Source of the DNA: JBCCTX01 sp964468435
GTDB lineage: Bacteria; Bacteroidota; Bacteroidia; J057
Assembly: GCA_964468435.1 (NCBI GenBank)
Contig: CAYXVE010000074.1
Span: 1 to 20,566 of the forward strand
Reading direction: 5' to 3'
DNA: 20,566 bases
Positions 1 through 6,746 of the stretch are shown here, in pieces (within the stretch, counting starts at the first letter, position 1; the number at the start of each line of letters is the position of its first letter). Made by a program: the position numbers and the translations under genes. Under the pieces are notes generated by a model. It ran no database searches. It was not told the DNA's origin and saw only the letters and a program-made list of their open reading frames with translations.

Positions 1-3
1 GGT

Positions 4-71
4 GATGGCGAGAGTTTGCAACTTCCGTGATGGCGGAAAGCCCGCTAAGAAGATGGCGAGAGTTTGCAACT
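4..71. repeat. Short direct repeat pair (20 bp, 48-bp period) at the left edge
   Basis: The 20-mer GATGGCGAGAGTTTGCAACT occurs at 4-23 and again, identical, at 52-71. The heptamer GATGGCG also starts at 29 between them, so the array looks like three units of about 23-25 bp, the middle one diverged. The middle unit carries a small hairpin, TTCCG (23-27) with CGGAA (34-38). It lies just beyond the 3' end of cydB and may continue outside the window. It resembles a dispersed intergenic repeat more than a gene or a terminator; its function is unknown. Confidence 0.6.
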
Positions 72-81
72 AACAGCTGAT

Positions 82-1116
82 CTAATAACTCGTTTCATCC
101 AATTTTACCTTACCCCAGAACGTACGATATACAAATACCGTGTAAATCAATACCAAAGGTGTACCAATTGCCGCTATGGTAAGCATAATCCCCAGGGATT
201 TATCCGAAGAAGCTGCATTGTATACGGTAATGGTGTAAGCATCATCAATGGTAGAAAGAATAATTGCAGGGTACAATTCAATCGCAACCAGGATCAGTAA
301 CAAACTGACAGTAATGGATGAAAAAATAAAGGCCCACTCATACTTTTTTTGGGAAACTAACCTAGGAATACTGGCTATACTTAGAAAAGCCAATAATGGG
401 ACCATAAACAAAGCTGGCTGACTCTTAAAATTATCTGTCAAATGCGGTAAATACAGTAATGTATAAAGTGTAGTAATCCCAAAAGAAACGATAAAGAAGA
501 TGATCGCATTTTTGAGTAAGATGTTGATTTTAGCAAACAAGCGGCCTTCTGTTTTCATCGTGAGGTAAAGCGCACCATGCATCATAAATAATGTAACCGT
601 GCTGATTCCTACCATAAGTGCATAGGGATTGATAAATTCCAGCCAGCTACCTCTGAAGGTGAAATTTTCACCTAACGGGAAACCCTGAAGCACATTTCCC
701 AATACAACCCCTAGCAACAAAGCCATCATCACACTAGAGACACAGTAACTAATATCCCAGGTTTTCCTCCACCATTTCATTTCTTCCTTACTCCTAAATT
801 CAATCGAAACAGCACGAAAGATGAGAAAGAATAAAAACAACATGAAGGGAATATACATGGCTGAGAACACCGAAGCATATACAATGGGAAATCCGGCGAA
901 TAAAGCACCACCAGCTATGACCAGCCATACTTCATTTCCATCCCAAACCGGACCTACTGCATTGAGGGCAATCCTACGACTTTTTTCCTTTTTGAGAAAC
1001 AAATGCCAGGCACCAGATCCCAAATCAAATCCATCCAGGATAGCATATCCCGTAAATACACCTCCTATCAATAAAAACCACCATGTGGGATAATCTATTC
1101 CTAAAAATTCAGACAT
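82..1116 (-). CDS. cydB: Cytochrome bd ubiquinol oxidase subunit II
   Basis: This is the second core subunit of the bd-type quinol oxidase in the cytoplasmic membrane, which reduces oxygen to water with quinol electrons and has high oxygen affinity. The 344-residue protein is almost wholly hydrophobic with multiple membrane helices. It carries the CydB signature DGFDLGSGAWHLF near residue 28, followed by GPVWDGNEVWL, a very conserved stretch of the family. The length fits CydB proteins of about 340-380 residues. It begins 37 bp after cydA, with the same orientation, so the two are surely one transcript. No small CydX-like subunit gene is evident after it: only 81 bases remain in the window and they hold repeats. 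Alternative start codons are not attractive. Confidence 0.96.
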   Translation of the reverse strand: MSEFLGIDYPTWWFLLIGGVFTGYAILDGFDLGSGAWHLFLKKEKSRRIALNAVGPVWDGNEVWLVIAGGALFAGFPIVYASVFSAMYIPFMLFLFFLIFRAVSIEFRSKEEMKWWRKTWDISYCVSSVMMALLLGVVLGNVLQGFPLGENFTFRGSWLEFINPYALMVGISTVTLFMMHGALYLTMKTEGRLFAKINILLKNAIIFFIVSFGITTLYTLLYLPHLTDNFKSQPALFMVPLLAFLSIASIPRLVSQKKYEWAFIFSSITVSLLLILVAIELYPAIILSTIDDAYTITVYNAASSDKSLGIMLTIAAIGTPLVLIYTVFVYRTFWGKVKLDETSY

Positions 1117-1153
1117 ATCTGTTCATTTCTTAGTTTGGTAAAATGTACTTCGA

Positions 1154-2524
1154 CTAAAACTGATTGGCGATCTCTTTGTGTTTAGGACGCTGATCGATCA
1201 TTTCTCCATCATCTGGTCCATGTTTAATCTTCTTGTCCAGCAAGTAAATAAACAGGGTAAACAGCAAAGCATAGACCAGTGTAAACATGATCAGGGAAAA
1301 GAGTACCTGATTGGCCTGGACATTTTCAGATAAAGCATCTGAAGTGCGCAGTAGCCCATAGACCACCCAAGGTTGACGACCCATTTCGGCAGAAAACCAT
1401 CCAAACTGGTTGGCCAGTTGCGGTAAAATAACAGCGAAGACAAATATCTTCATGAGCCATTTTTGTTCGAATAATTTACCTCTCCACCAGTAAAATGATC
1501 CCAGTAGAGTCAACCCGATCAGCGTCATCCCGATAGCCACCATTAGGTGGTAAAACTGAAATATAGCATTGATAGCTGTAGGACGCTCATTCTTCGGATA
1601 GGCATTAAGGCCTGTAACAGGCGTTTCGGTGTCTTGATGTAACAAAAAAGTCAATCCAGCAGGAATGCTAAGTCCATACACCTTCTGACTTTCTTTATCC
1701 ACCCAACCCATCACATACAGGTCTGCTACGGCAGCACTATCAAAGTGCCCCTCAAAAGCAGCAAGTTTTGCAGGTTGATTGACAGCTACTCCCTCCGCAG
1801 ATTTATGCCCGGTCAATGACTGCCCCAAAGAAAATAGCGTTGCAACAGCTAGGGCTATCTTAAATGCCCGCTTTGACAATTCTACATGACGTCCTTTGAG
1901 TATGTAAAATGCATGTACACTGAGTACTAGAAAGGTACCGGCCAGAATAGCACCGATCCACACATGTGTTAGTCGTTCGACGCTGGATGGATTAAATACC
2001 ATCGCCCAAAAGTCTGTAATCTCCGCCCGGGCATTCAACCCTTCTCCTACAATATGGTATCCTGCAGGCGTCTGCTGCCAACTATTGGCTACCACAATCC
2101 AGACAGCAGAGAACATTGACCCGACAAAAACACCCACTGTAGCAATAAAATGCACCTTGGAGCTCACACGATTCCATCCGAATAATAGTACCCCCAAAAA
2201 ACCACTTTCTAACGCAAAGGCAAAAATACCTTCTGCTGCAAGGGCACTTCCAAACACATCTCCTACATAACGGGAATAAGTCGCCCAGTTCGTGCCAAAT
2301 TCAAATTCCATGACAATCCCTGTAGCTACCCCAATTCCAAAAGTTAAAGCAAAAATCTTAGTCCAGAATTTCGCCATTTGCTCATACATTTTCTCTCCTG
2401 TACGCAAATACATCCCTTCCATGATCACCATCATCAACCCCAACCCTATACTTAGTGGAGGGTAGATATAGTGAAAAGCTACCGTAAATGCAAATTGTAT
2501 CCTTGAGAGTATTTCTACATCCAT
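1154..2524 (-). CDS. cydA: Cytochrome bd ubiquinol oxidase subunit I
   Basis: This is the haem-bearing, quinol-oxidising subunit of cytochrome bd oxidase. At 456 residues it is shorter than the roughly 520-residue E. coli protein, matching the short-Q-loop form. Visible ligands and conserved residues include H18 (near the N terminus, in FAFTVAFHYIYPP), E98 and E106 (in AAEGIFAFALESGF), H187 (in LTHVWIGA) and M381 within the diagnostic AEMGRQPW motif. These correspond by family knowledge to the haem b595, b558 and d environment. The gene follows the AraC-type regulator by only 12 bp and precedes cydB by 37 bp, so regulator and oxidase are probably co-transcribed. The oxidase is relatively resistant to sulfide in other bacteria, which may explain its nearness to the sulfur island; that link is inference. 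Confidence 0.97.
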   Translation of the reverse strand: MDVEILSRIQFAFTVAFHYIYPPLSIGLGLMMVIMEGMYLRTGEKMYEQMAKFWTKIFALTFGIGVATGIVMEFEFGTNWATYSRYVGDVFGSALAAEGIFAFALESGFLGVLLFGWNRVSSKVHFIATVGVFVGSMFSAVWIVVANSWQQTPAGYHIVGEGLNARAEITDFWAMVFNPSSVERLTHVWIGAILAGTFLVLSVHAFYILKGRHVELSKRAFKIALAVATLFSLGQSLTGHKSAEGVAVNQPAKLAAFEGHFDSAAVADLYVMGWVDKESQKVYGLSIPAGLTFLLHQDTETPVTGLNAYPKNERPTAINAIFQFYHLMVAIGMTLIGLTLLGSFYWWRGKLFEQKWLMKIFVFAVILPQLANQFGWFSAEMGRQPWVVYGLLRTSDALSENVQANQVLFSLIMFTLVYALLFTLFIYLLDKKIKHGPDDGEMIDQRPKHKEIANQF

Positions 2525-2536
2525 GTTATCTATATA

Positions 2537-3424
2537 TTAGTTTGTTTGCAAAAAGGCTTTCCGAAACTTCTCAGGACTGATCCCTTCGTATTTTTTGAAA
2601 AAACGGCAAAAATAGGAGTTGTCATCAAAATGAAGGGCGTAACTAATCTCCGATACTGTACGGTCATCGTGTATCAACATTCGTCTCGCTTCAAGCATGA
2701 TCCGCTTGCGGATATGTTCTCCAGCCGGTTTACCTGTAATGCGCTTGCAGATAGCATTGAGGTGGTTGGGTGAAAGTTGAAGCATCTCTGCATAATCTTT
2801 GACGAGATGCTTCTCTTCATAATGCTGATCTATCAGCTGTTCAAATTGCTTGACTACTCTTCGTGCGTGGAGGTCTGTCTTGTCTGTGATATCACAGATA
2901 TCGTATCTGCGTTTACATTCGATCAGAATGATATTCAGATAGGAACGCAGTACTTTGAGGGAATCTTCTTCTCGACGACTGTATTCTTCAAAGGCAAGAG
3001 CAAATAATTGTACAATACGATGATATTCCTCGGGGTTTGAGAAAAAAAGAAAAGGCTCGCCATAACTGTTGTTGAAAAAGGGAAATTCGTAAAGATTGTT
3101 TGTATTGTATCTGAATGTAAAAAATTCATCTGTGAAAAATATGAGATAACCGTCGAGCTGTTCATCTTCCTCCCACTCATGCACCATATTTGGATACATC
3201 AAAAAGACAATACCTGGTTTTATTTCATAGGAATGAAAGTCAATCCGCTGTCTTCCTTTTCCCTCTAGTGCCAAAAATATCATGTAATAATTGTGTCTGT
3301 GTGCCTGATGCAGGGTAGCACTTTCGCTCTTGAAATCCCGGAACCGGCACATATCAAAGTTTTTTCCTCCCACAGTAAAGGCATTACATCGCAATTCTTC
3401 TATATTGTACAATCTTGGATTCAC
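2537..3424 (-). CDS. AraC-family transcriptional regulator upstream of cydAB
   Basis: This is a 295-residue AraC/XylS-type DNA-binding regulator. Residues about 10-130 look like a cupin sensing domain (HRHNYYMIFLALEGKG, then a stretch ending in a hydrophobic barrel strand). Residues about 190-292 form the two-helix-turn-helix AraC domain, with VKDYAEMLQLSPNHLNAICK as the first HTH and the family signature around FDDNSYFCRFFKKYEGISPEKFRK as the second. It is encoded 12 bp upstream of cydA on the same strand, so it likely governs the oxidase operon and itself. The ligand is unknown. The length and domain order are usual for the family. An inverted repeat lies 31-49 bp upstream of the start codon. 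Confidence 0.92.
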   Translation of the reverse strand: MNPRLYNIEELRCNAFTVGGKNFDMCRFRDFKSESATLHQAHRHNYYMIFLALEGKGRQRIDFHSYEIKPGIVFLMYPNMVHEWEEDEQLDGYLIFFTDEFFTFRYNTNNLYEFPFFNNSYGEPFLFFSNPEEYHRIVQLFALAFEEYSRREEDSLKVLRSYLNIILIECKRRYDICDITDKTDLHARRVVKQFEQLIDQHYEEKHLVKDYAEMLQLSPNHLNAICKRITGKPAGEHIRKRIMLEARRMLIHDDRTVSEISYALHFDDNSYFCRFFKKYEGISPEKFRKAFLQTN

Positions 3425-3454
3425 AGTCTATGTTCTTTATTATATGTCTAACGA

Positions 3455-3473
3455 AATCGAAACAGCTTCGATT
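3455..3473. promoter_or_regulatory. Inverted repeat upstream of the AraC-cydAB operon
   Basis: AATCGAA (3455-3461) and TTCGATT (3467-3473) form a perfect 7-bp inverted repeat with a 5-bp spacer, 31 bp upstream of the regulator's start codon on the minus strand. It lies between the terminator of the sulfur island and the start codon, where an operator is expected. AraC proteins more often bind direct repeats, so another factor could use it. No good -7 element was found. This is a candidate only. Confidence 0.35.
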
Positions 3474-3530
3474 AGAATTTTTCCATTGGATTATGGTACT
3501 TATTACCTATCAGCTTTATACGTTCTTCCG

Positions 3531-3567
3531 GAAATAAAAAGGTCAGACCTGAATGACAGATCTGACC
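3531..3567 (-). terminator. Rho-independent terminator closing the sulfur island
   Basis: GGTCAGA (3541-3547) pairs with TCTGACC (3561-3567), and after one mismatch CTG/CAG extend the stem, leaving a 5-nt loop at 3552-3556. Read on the minus strand the hairpin is followed directly by TTTTTATTTC (3540-3531). It lies 79 bp past the stop codon of the persulfide dioxygenase gene and before the AraC gene's promoter, so it separates the two transcription units. Confidence 0.85.
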
Positions 3568-3645
3568 CAAACTGGTAATAATTACCCATTAGTAAAGCTA
3601 TAAATACGCTTATATAAACCCAGTATCTTTTTTACAAAAACTACC

Positions 3646-5097
3646 TTATACTACAGCTTCTACTGCCTTATCAATCTCTTCCTGCGACATGGTCGATGGA
3701 CATACGTAGTCGGTGATAGGTGCTCCTGTAATCTCGATGGCACGCCAACCTTTCTGGATATTTATCAGATTGCGAAACCCGCGGGACTGCAGGATAGACG
3801 CTGTGATCATGGAGCGATATCCTCCCAGACAATGCAGGTAATAGGTCTGCTCGCGATCCAACCGATTCATGTTCTTGTTGATATAGTCCAGCGGAAAATT
3901 GACTGCACCCACCACATGCTGAGATAAATACTCAGTAGGTTTGCGTACATCTAGTACGGTAGCAACTTCACCCTTCTCCATGTACTGCGCAAACTCCTCT
4001 GCAGAGATCGAATCGATCTGATCCAATTCCTTTTCTGATGCTTCCCATGCTTTGACGCCACCTTTGAGATACCCCAAGGTATTGTCATACCCTACTCTGG
4101 AAAGACGAGTAACAACTTCTTCCTCTCTACCCGCTTCAGCTAGGAATACAATAGGCTGCTTCAGATCGGTGATCAATGCCCCTACCCATGGAGCAAAGCT
4201 CCCATCCAGTCCAATGAATATACTGTTGGGTATGTGTGCCTCGGCAAAATCCTGTTCGCTTCTCGTGTCTAGCACAATTGCCTCCTGCGATTCTACGATC
4301 GCTTCAAACGCATCAGGAGAAAGCGCTATTGCTCCTTTTTCCAACACTTCGTCAAAACTTTCATACCCCATCTTATTCATCATCGCGTTTTTAGGAAAAT
4401 ATTGTGGAGGAGGTGTAAGACCTTCCGTAACCTCTTTTACAAACTCTTGTTTGGTCATATCCTCGCGAAGTGCATAATTGGTCTTTTTCTGATCCCCCAG
4501 ATACCCCCAGGTATCAGTACTCAGATTTTTACCACAAGCTGATCCAGCACCGTGTCCGGGATATACGATGACATCATCTGCCAATGAGATAATCTTTTCT
4601 CTCAGACTGTCATATAAGAATCCTGCCAAGTCTTCCTTGGTGATCTCACCCTGTTTAATCGCCAGGTCAGGTCTACCCACATCTCCAAGAAATAATGTGT
4701 CTCCCGTAAAAATTGCATAGTCTTTTCCATGCTCATTTTTCAGCAAGTAGGTAGTACTTTCCATGGTATGTCCTGGCGTATGCAACACTTTAACAGTAAG
4801 TTTACCCACTTTCAACTCCTCTCCATCTTCAGCCTGATATATTTCATATGCTGTGGAAGCATTAGGACCATATACGATCTTCGCTCCTGTTTTTTCAGCT
4901 AGATCCAAATGACCTGAAACAAAATCTGCGTGGAAATGCGTCTCAAAGATATACTTAAGCTTGGCACCTTCCTGCTTGAGTTTTTCGATATAAGGCTCAG
5001 TCTCGCGAAGGGGGTCGATGATTACAGCCTCGCCTTCACTTTCGATGTAGTAAGCAGCCTCTGCTAAGCATCCGGTATAGATTTGTTCAACTTTCAT
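3646..5097 (-). CDS. CstB-like persulfide dioxygenase with two rhodanese domains
   Basis: This 483-residue cytoplasmic protein joins a metallo-beta-lactamase-fold persulfide dioxygenase to two rhodanese domains. Domain 1 (about 1-245) has the metal motif THFHAD (H54, H56, D58), HTPGH (H110), TGD (D133), the GRPDL motif typical of ETHE1-type dioxygenases, and PGHG (H182) followed by C188. Domain 2 (about 262-355) is a degenerate rhodanese: the active loop reads FLAEAGREEE with no cysteine. Domain 3 (about 362-460) is intact, with C423 in HCLGGYRS. The order dioxygenase, pseudo-rhodanese, active rhodanese is that of Staphylococcus CstB, which turns persulfide and sulfite into thiosulfate. Substrate here is inferred. 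The gene is preceded by an 86-bp gap with a GTGAT-N4-ATCAC operator and followed by a strong terminator. A purine-rich AGAGGA lies about 12 nt before the start codon. Confidence 0.9.
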   Translation of the reverse strand: MKVEQIYTGCLAEAAYYIESEGEAVIIDPLRETEPYIEKLKQEGAKLKYIFETHFHADFVSGHLDLAEKTGAKIVYGPNASTAYEIYQAEDGEELKVGKLTVKVLHTPGHTMESTTYLLKNEHGKDYAIFTGDTLFLGDVGRPDLAIKQGEITKEDLAGFLYDSLREKIISLADDVIVYPGHGAGSACGKNLSTDTWGYLGDQKKTNYALREDMTKQEFVKEVTEGLTPPPQYFPKNAMMNKMGYESFDEVLEKGAIALSPDAFEAIVESQEAIVLDTRSEQDFAEAHIPNSIFIGLDGSFAPWVGALITDLKQPIVFLAEAGREEEVVTRLSRVGYDNTLGYLKGGVKAWEASEKELDQIDSISAEEFAQYMEKGEVATVLDVRKPTEYLSQHVVGAVNFPLDYINKNMNRLDREQTYYLHCLGGYRSMITASILQSRGFRNLINIQKGWRAIEITGAPITDYVCPSTMSQEEIDKAVEAVV

Positions 5098-5114
5098 AGT
5101 CTTAAACTTTTCCT

Positions 5115-5158
5115 CTAAGATGTGGTATTTTTTACTTCATTTCCGTGATATAAATCAC
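5115..5158 (-). promoter_or_regulatory. Crp/Fnr-type operator and candidate promoter of the persulfide dioxygenase gene
   Basis: The palindrome GTGATATAAATCAC occupies 5145-5158. On the minus strand a weak -7-like octamer CATCTTAG (5122-5115; Bacteroidota consensus TAnnTTTG) begins 29.5 bp downstream of the operator centre. This predicts a start point near 5110, about 41.5 bp from the centre, the class II activator position. The same operator-to-element spacing recurs at the other sites in this window. The promoter element itself is only a partial match. Confidence 0.65.
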
Positions 5159-5183
5159 ATATGTCATAAAATTATGGCCTTTT

Positions 5184-6017
5184 TTATACTTTAAAGGTCA
5201 GGATGGGTTGCCAGATATGATTGACAAGCTCTTCAGACACACTGTGTCTGAACAACCGCCCCAGTCCTTTGCGCTGATGGGTTCCAATGGCTACGAAGTC
5301 TATTCCGGTATCAGCACTGAAATGGATAATCCCCTCCTCAACAGAGTTATCGCAATAAATGTGATGCTCTGCGTGATGTAATCCATGCAATGCTTCAAAG
5401 CGACGCATATTTTGCCTCACTTCTCGTGTAGTCTCGAAGTTTGCTAGAGTATTGATCTTCAACAAATGCAGGTTTGCCTGGAATACTTCCATCATCGTCT
5501 TGATAATACCGAGATTCAGCTCACCCTCTTCATGAAAATCACTGATCAATAGAATGTCATGGATCTCGTATGAAGAGCGGTCGCATTTGACACTAAGTAC
5601 TGGTACAGGAGACGCTCTCACGATATGTGCGGTATGCGAGCTCCGTAGAAATTCATTGATACCCGAAGCACCTTTGGTGCCCATGACCACGAGATCTACC
5701 GATTCGCAAGTAATGTAGTTGAGTATATCTTCCTCGATCCGCCCGATCTTGGTTTTGACAACTTTTACATCTGGCTTATTCGCTTGCCAGGCATTAAGTT
5801 CCAGAAGCTTTTGTTCCTTCTGTACGCTCATTTGGGAGAGGTCCTCGCCCTCGTCTTCTTTGATATTACCTTCCAGGTCATAGATAGCATTGGCCGGAGC
5901 GGGAACAATGCCTAGTGCATGTATCTCAGCTCCAGTCTGTTGTGCAATTTTATGCGCAAGATTATAAGCGTAGTCCGCCAATTCAGTACCATCTGTAGGA
6001 ATCAATATTTTATTCAT
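5184..6017 (-). CDS. Tandem UspA-domain universal stress protein
   Basis: This 277-residue cytoplasmic protein contains two UspA folds. Domain 1 (about 1-145) opens with MNKILIPTDGTELADYA and ends with VVMGTKGASGINEFLRSSHT and VPVLSVK, close to the ATP-binding pattern G-x2-G-x9-G(S/T) but with Ser where the last Gly would be. Domain 2 (about 150-277) ends with VAIGTHQRKGLGRLF and ILTFKV and departs further from the nucleotide motif. It overlaps the upstream rhodanese gene by 8 bp, which suggests translational coupling in a rhodanese-rhodanese-Usp operon. Double Usp proteins are common in Bacteroidota; the specific role is unknown. Co-transcription with sulfurtransferases suggests a role in sulfide or redox stress, which is inference. 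Confidence 0.9.
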   Translation of the reverse strand: MNKILIPTDGTELADYAYNLAHKIAQQTGAEIHALGIVPAPANAIYDLEGNIKEDEGEDLSQMSVQKEQKLLELNAWQANKPDVKVVKTKIGRIEEDILNYITCESVDLVVMGTKGASGINEFLRSSHTAHIVRASPVPVLSVKCDRSSYEIHDILLISDFHEEGELNLGIIKTMMEVFQANLHLLKINTLANFETTREVRQNMRRFEALHGLHHAEHHIYCDNSVEEGIIHFSADTGIDFVAIGTHQRKGLGRLFRHSVSEELVNHIWQPILTFKV

Positions 6018-6339
6018 GATGCGTATGATTTTTGATCAGCTCTGATACACTTTTCCAGGAACCACCGTTGTATATCTCAATACCATCAACTTTCAATCGT
6101 TGAGTTGCCAGCCCACTTCTCCTCCCCGAAGCACAACATGCTATTACAGGTTGTTTCCAGCTTTTGATTTCCTGTACCCGGCTGTCGATTTGAGGTAGGG
6201 GAATATTTACAGCACCAGAAGCGTGCCCTGAGGAGAACTCTTCCGGACTGCGCACATCCAGTATGATGGCACCTCTCTTCCATATCTCAACCATGGAAAC
6301 CGATGGACCTTTAAATAACTTTCTTAAAAAATTAAACAT
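6010..6339 (-). CDS. Single-domain rhodanese-like sulfurtransferase (CASGRRSG loop)
   Basis: This is a 109-residue single-domain rhodanese of the GlpE/PspE size class, which moves sulfane sulfur through a persulfide on an active-site cysteine. The usual landmarks are present: IILDVRSPEEFSSGH (about 25-39), AVNIPL (43-48) and the active loop C-A-S-G-R-R-S-G with C69, preceded directly by another cysteine, C68. The N-terminal tail MFNFLRKLFKG is basic and amphipathic and could touch the membrane; no signal peptide is evident. It lies 35 bp after the other small rhodanese and overlaps the Usp gene by 8 bp. Substrate is unknown; thiosulfate or a persulfide is likely. Confidence 0.88.
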   Translation of the reverse strand: MFNFLRKLFKGPSVSMVEIWKRGAIILDVRSPEEFSSGHASGAVNIPLPQIDSRVQEIKSWKQPVIACCASGRRSGLATQRLKVDGIEIYNGGSWKSVSELIKNHTHHE

Positions 6340-6374
6340 GGGTTTACTTGAATTATTAGGTAAAGATCAACGGC

Positions 6375-6662
6375 TTAAACACGGCTGGGTAATATTTGGT
6401 ACATTTCATCAATACTTCCTCCATTGTAAACTGCTCTCATCCCCTGAGCTTTGAGATAAGCTGTAGCCTGACCACTTCTGTTGCCAGATCTGCAATAGAG
6501 TACCAGCTTTTTGTCACTTTCCTTCAGCGACGCTAGCTTACTGGGAATAGTCCCCAATGGCATATTCACTGCACCCTCGATGTGCCCACCAGCGTATTCA
6601 AAAGGCTCTCTCACATCGATGATCATAACATCTTCTCTAGAAATAATCTGCTTTAAGTTCAT
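6375..6662 (-). CDS. Single-domain rhodanese-like sulfurtransferase (CRSGNRSG loop)
   Basis: This is a 95-residue rhodanese domain with VMIIDVREPFEYAGGH, AVNMPLG and the active loop C-R-S-G-N-R-S-G (C57), a classic single-domain thiosulfate:cyanide-type sulfurtransferase. Longer starts exist at ATG 6686 and TTG 6689, giving 103-104 residues. I prefer ATG 6662 because the operator at 6716-6729 and the -7-like element at 6693-6687 predict a transcript start near 6681, downstream of the longer starts, and because the family normally begins just before the conserved domain. It is the first gene of a predicted rhodanese-rhodanese-Usp operon. The loop sequence differs from its neighbour's, suggesting different acceptors or donors rather than a recent duplication. 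Confidence 0.86.
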   Translation of the reverse strand: MNLKQIISREDVMIIDVREPFEYAGGHIEGAVNMPLGTIPSKLASLKESDKKLVLYCRSGNRSGQATAYLKAQGMRAVYNGGSIDEMYQILPSRV

Positions 6663-6686
6663 ATCTGTATGATTAATTATAGACAT

Positions 6687-6729
6687 CAAGATATGGCAGA
6701 TCCTATGGGAAGTCAGTGATACCTATCAC
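6687..6729 (-). promoter_or_regulatory. Crp/Fnr-type operator and candidate promoter of the rhodanese-Usp operon
   Basis: The palindrome GTGATACCTATCAC lies at 6716-6729, immediately beyond the stop codon of the Crp/Fnr gene (6747) and upstream of the small rhodanese. On the minus strand the sequence TATCTTG (6693-6687), a near match to TAnnTTTG lacking one T, starts 29.5 bp from the operator centre. A start point near 6681 would put the operator at about -41.5. This placement also favours the short start codon of the rhodanese. Confidence 0.65.
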
Positions 6730-6746
6730 ACTTGGTATGGGGTTAT

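Noticed and set aside
4..71. CRISPR-like array (20-bp repeat, 28-bp spacer).
   Set aside because: Only two full copies, the spacer itself contains the repeat's GATGGCG core, the repeat is too short, and no cas genes are present.
2884..2897. Perfect palindrome CTGTGATATCACAG as a fifth Crp/Fnr operator.
   Set aside because: Its GTGA and TCAC halves are 2 bp apart rather than 6, and it lies inside the coding region of the AraC-type gene.
4052..4477. 141-codon plus-strand open frame.
   Set aside because: It is fully antisense to the CstB-like gene, whose domains and motifs are clear, and its translation resembles no protein.
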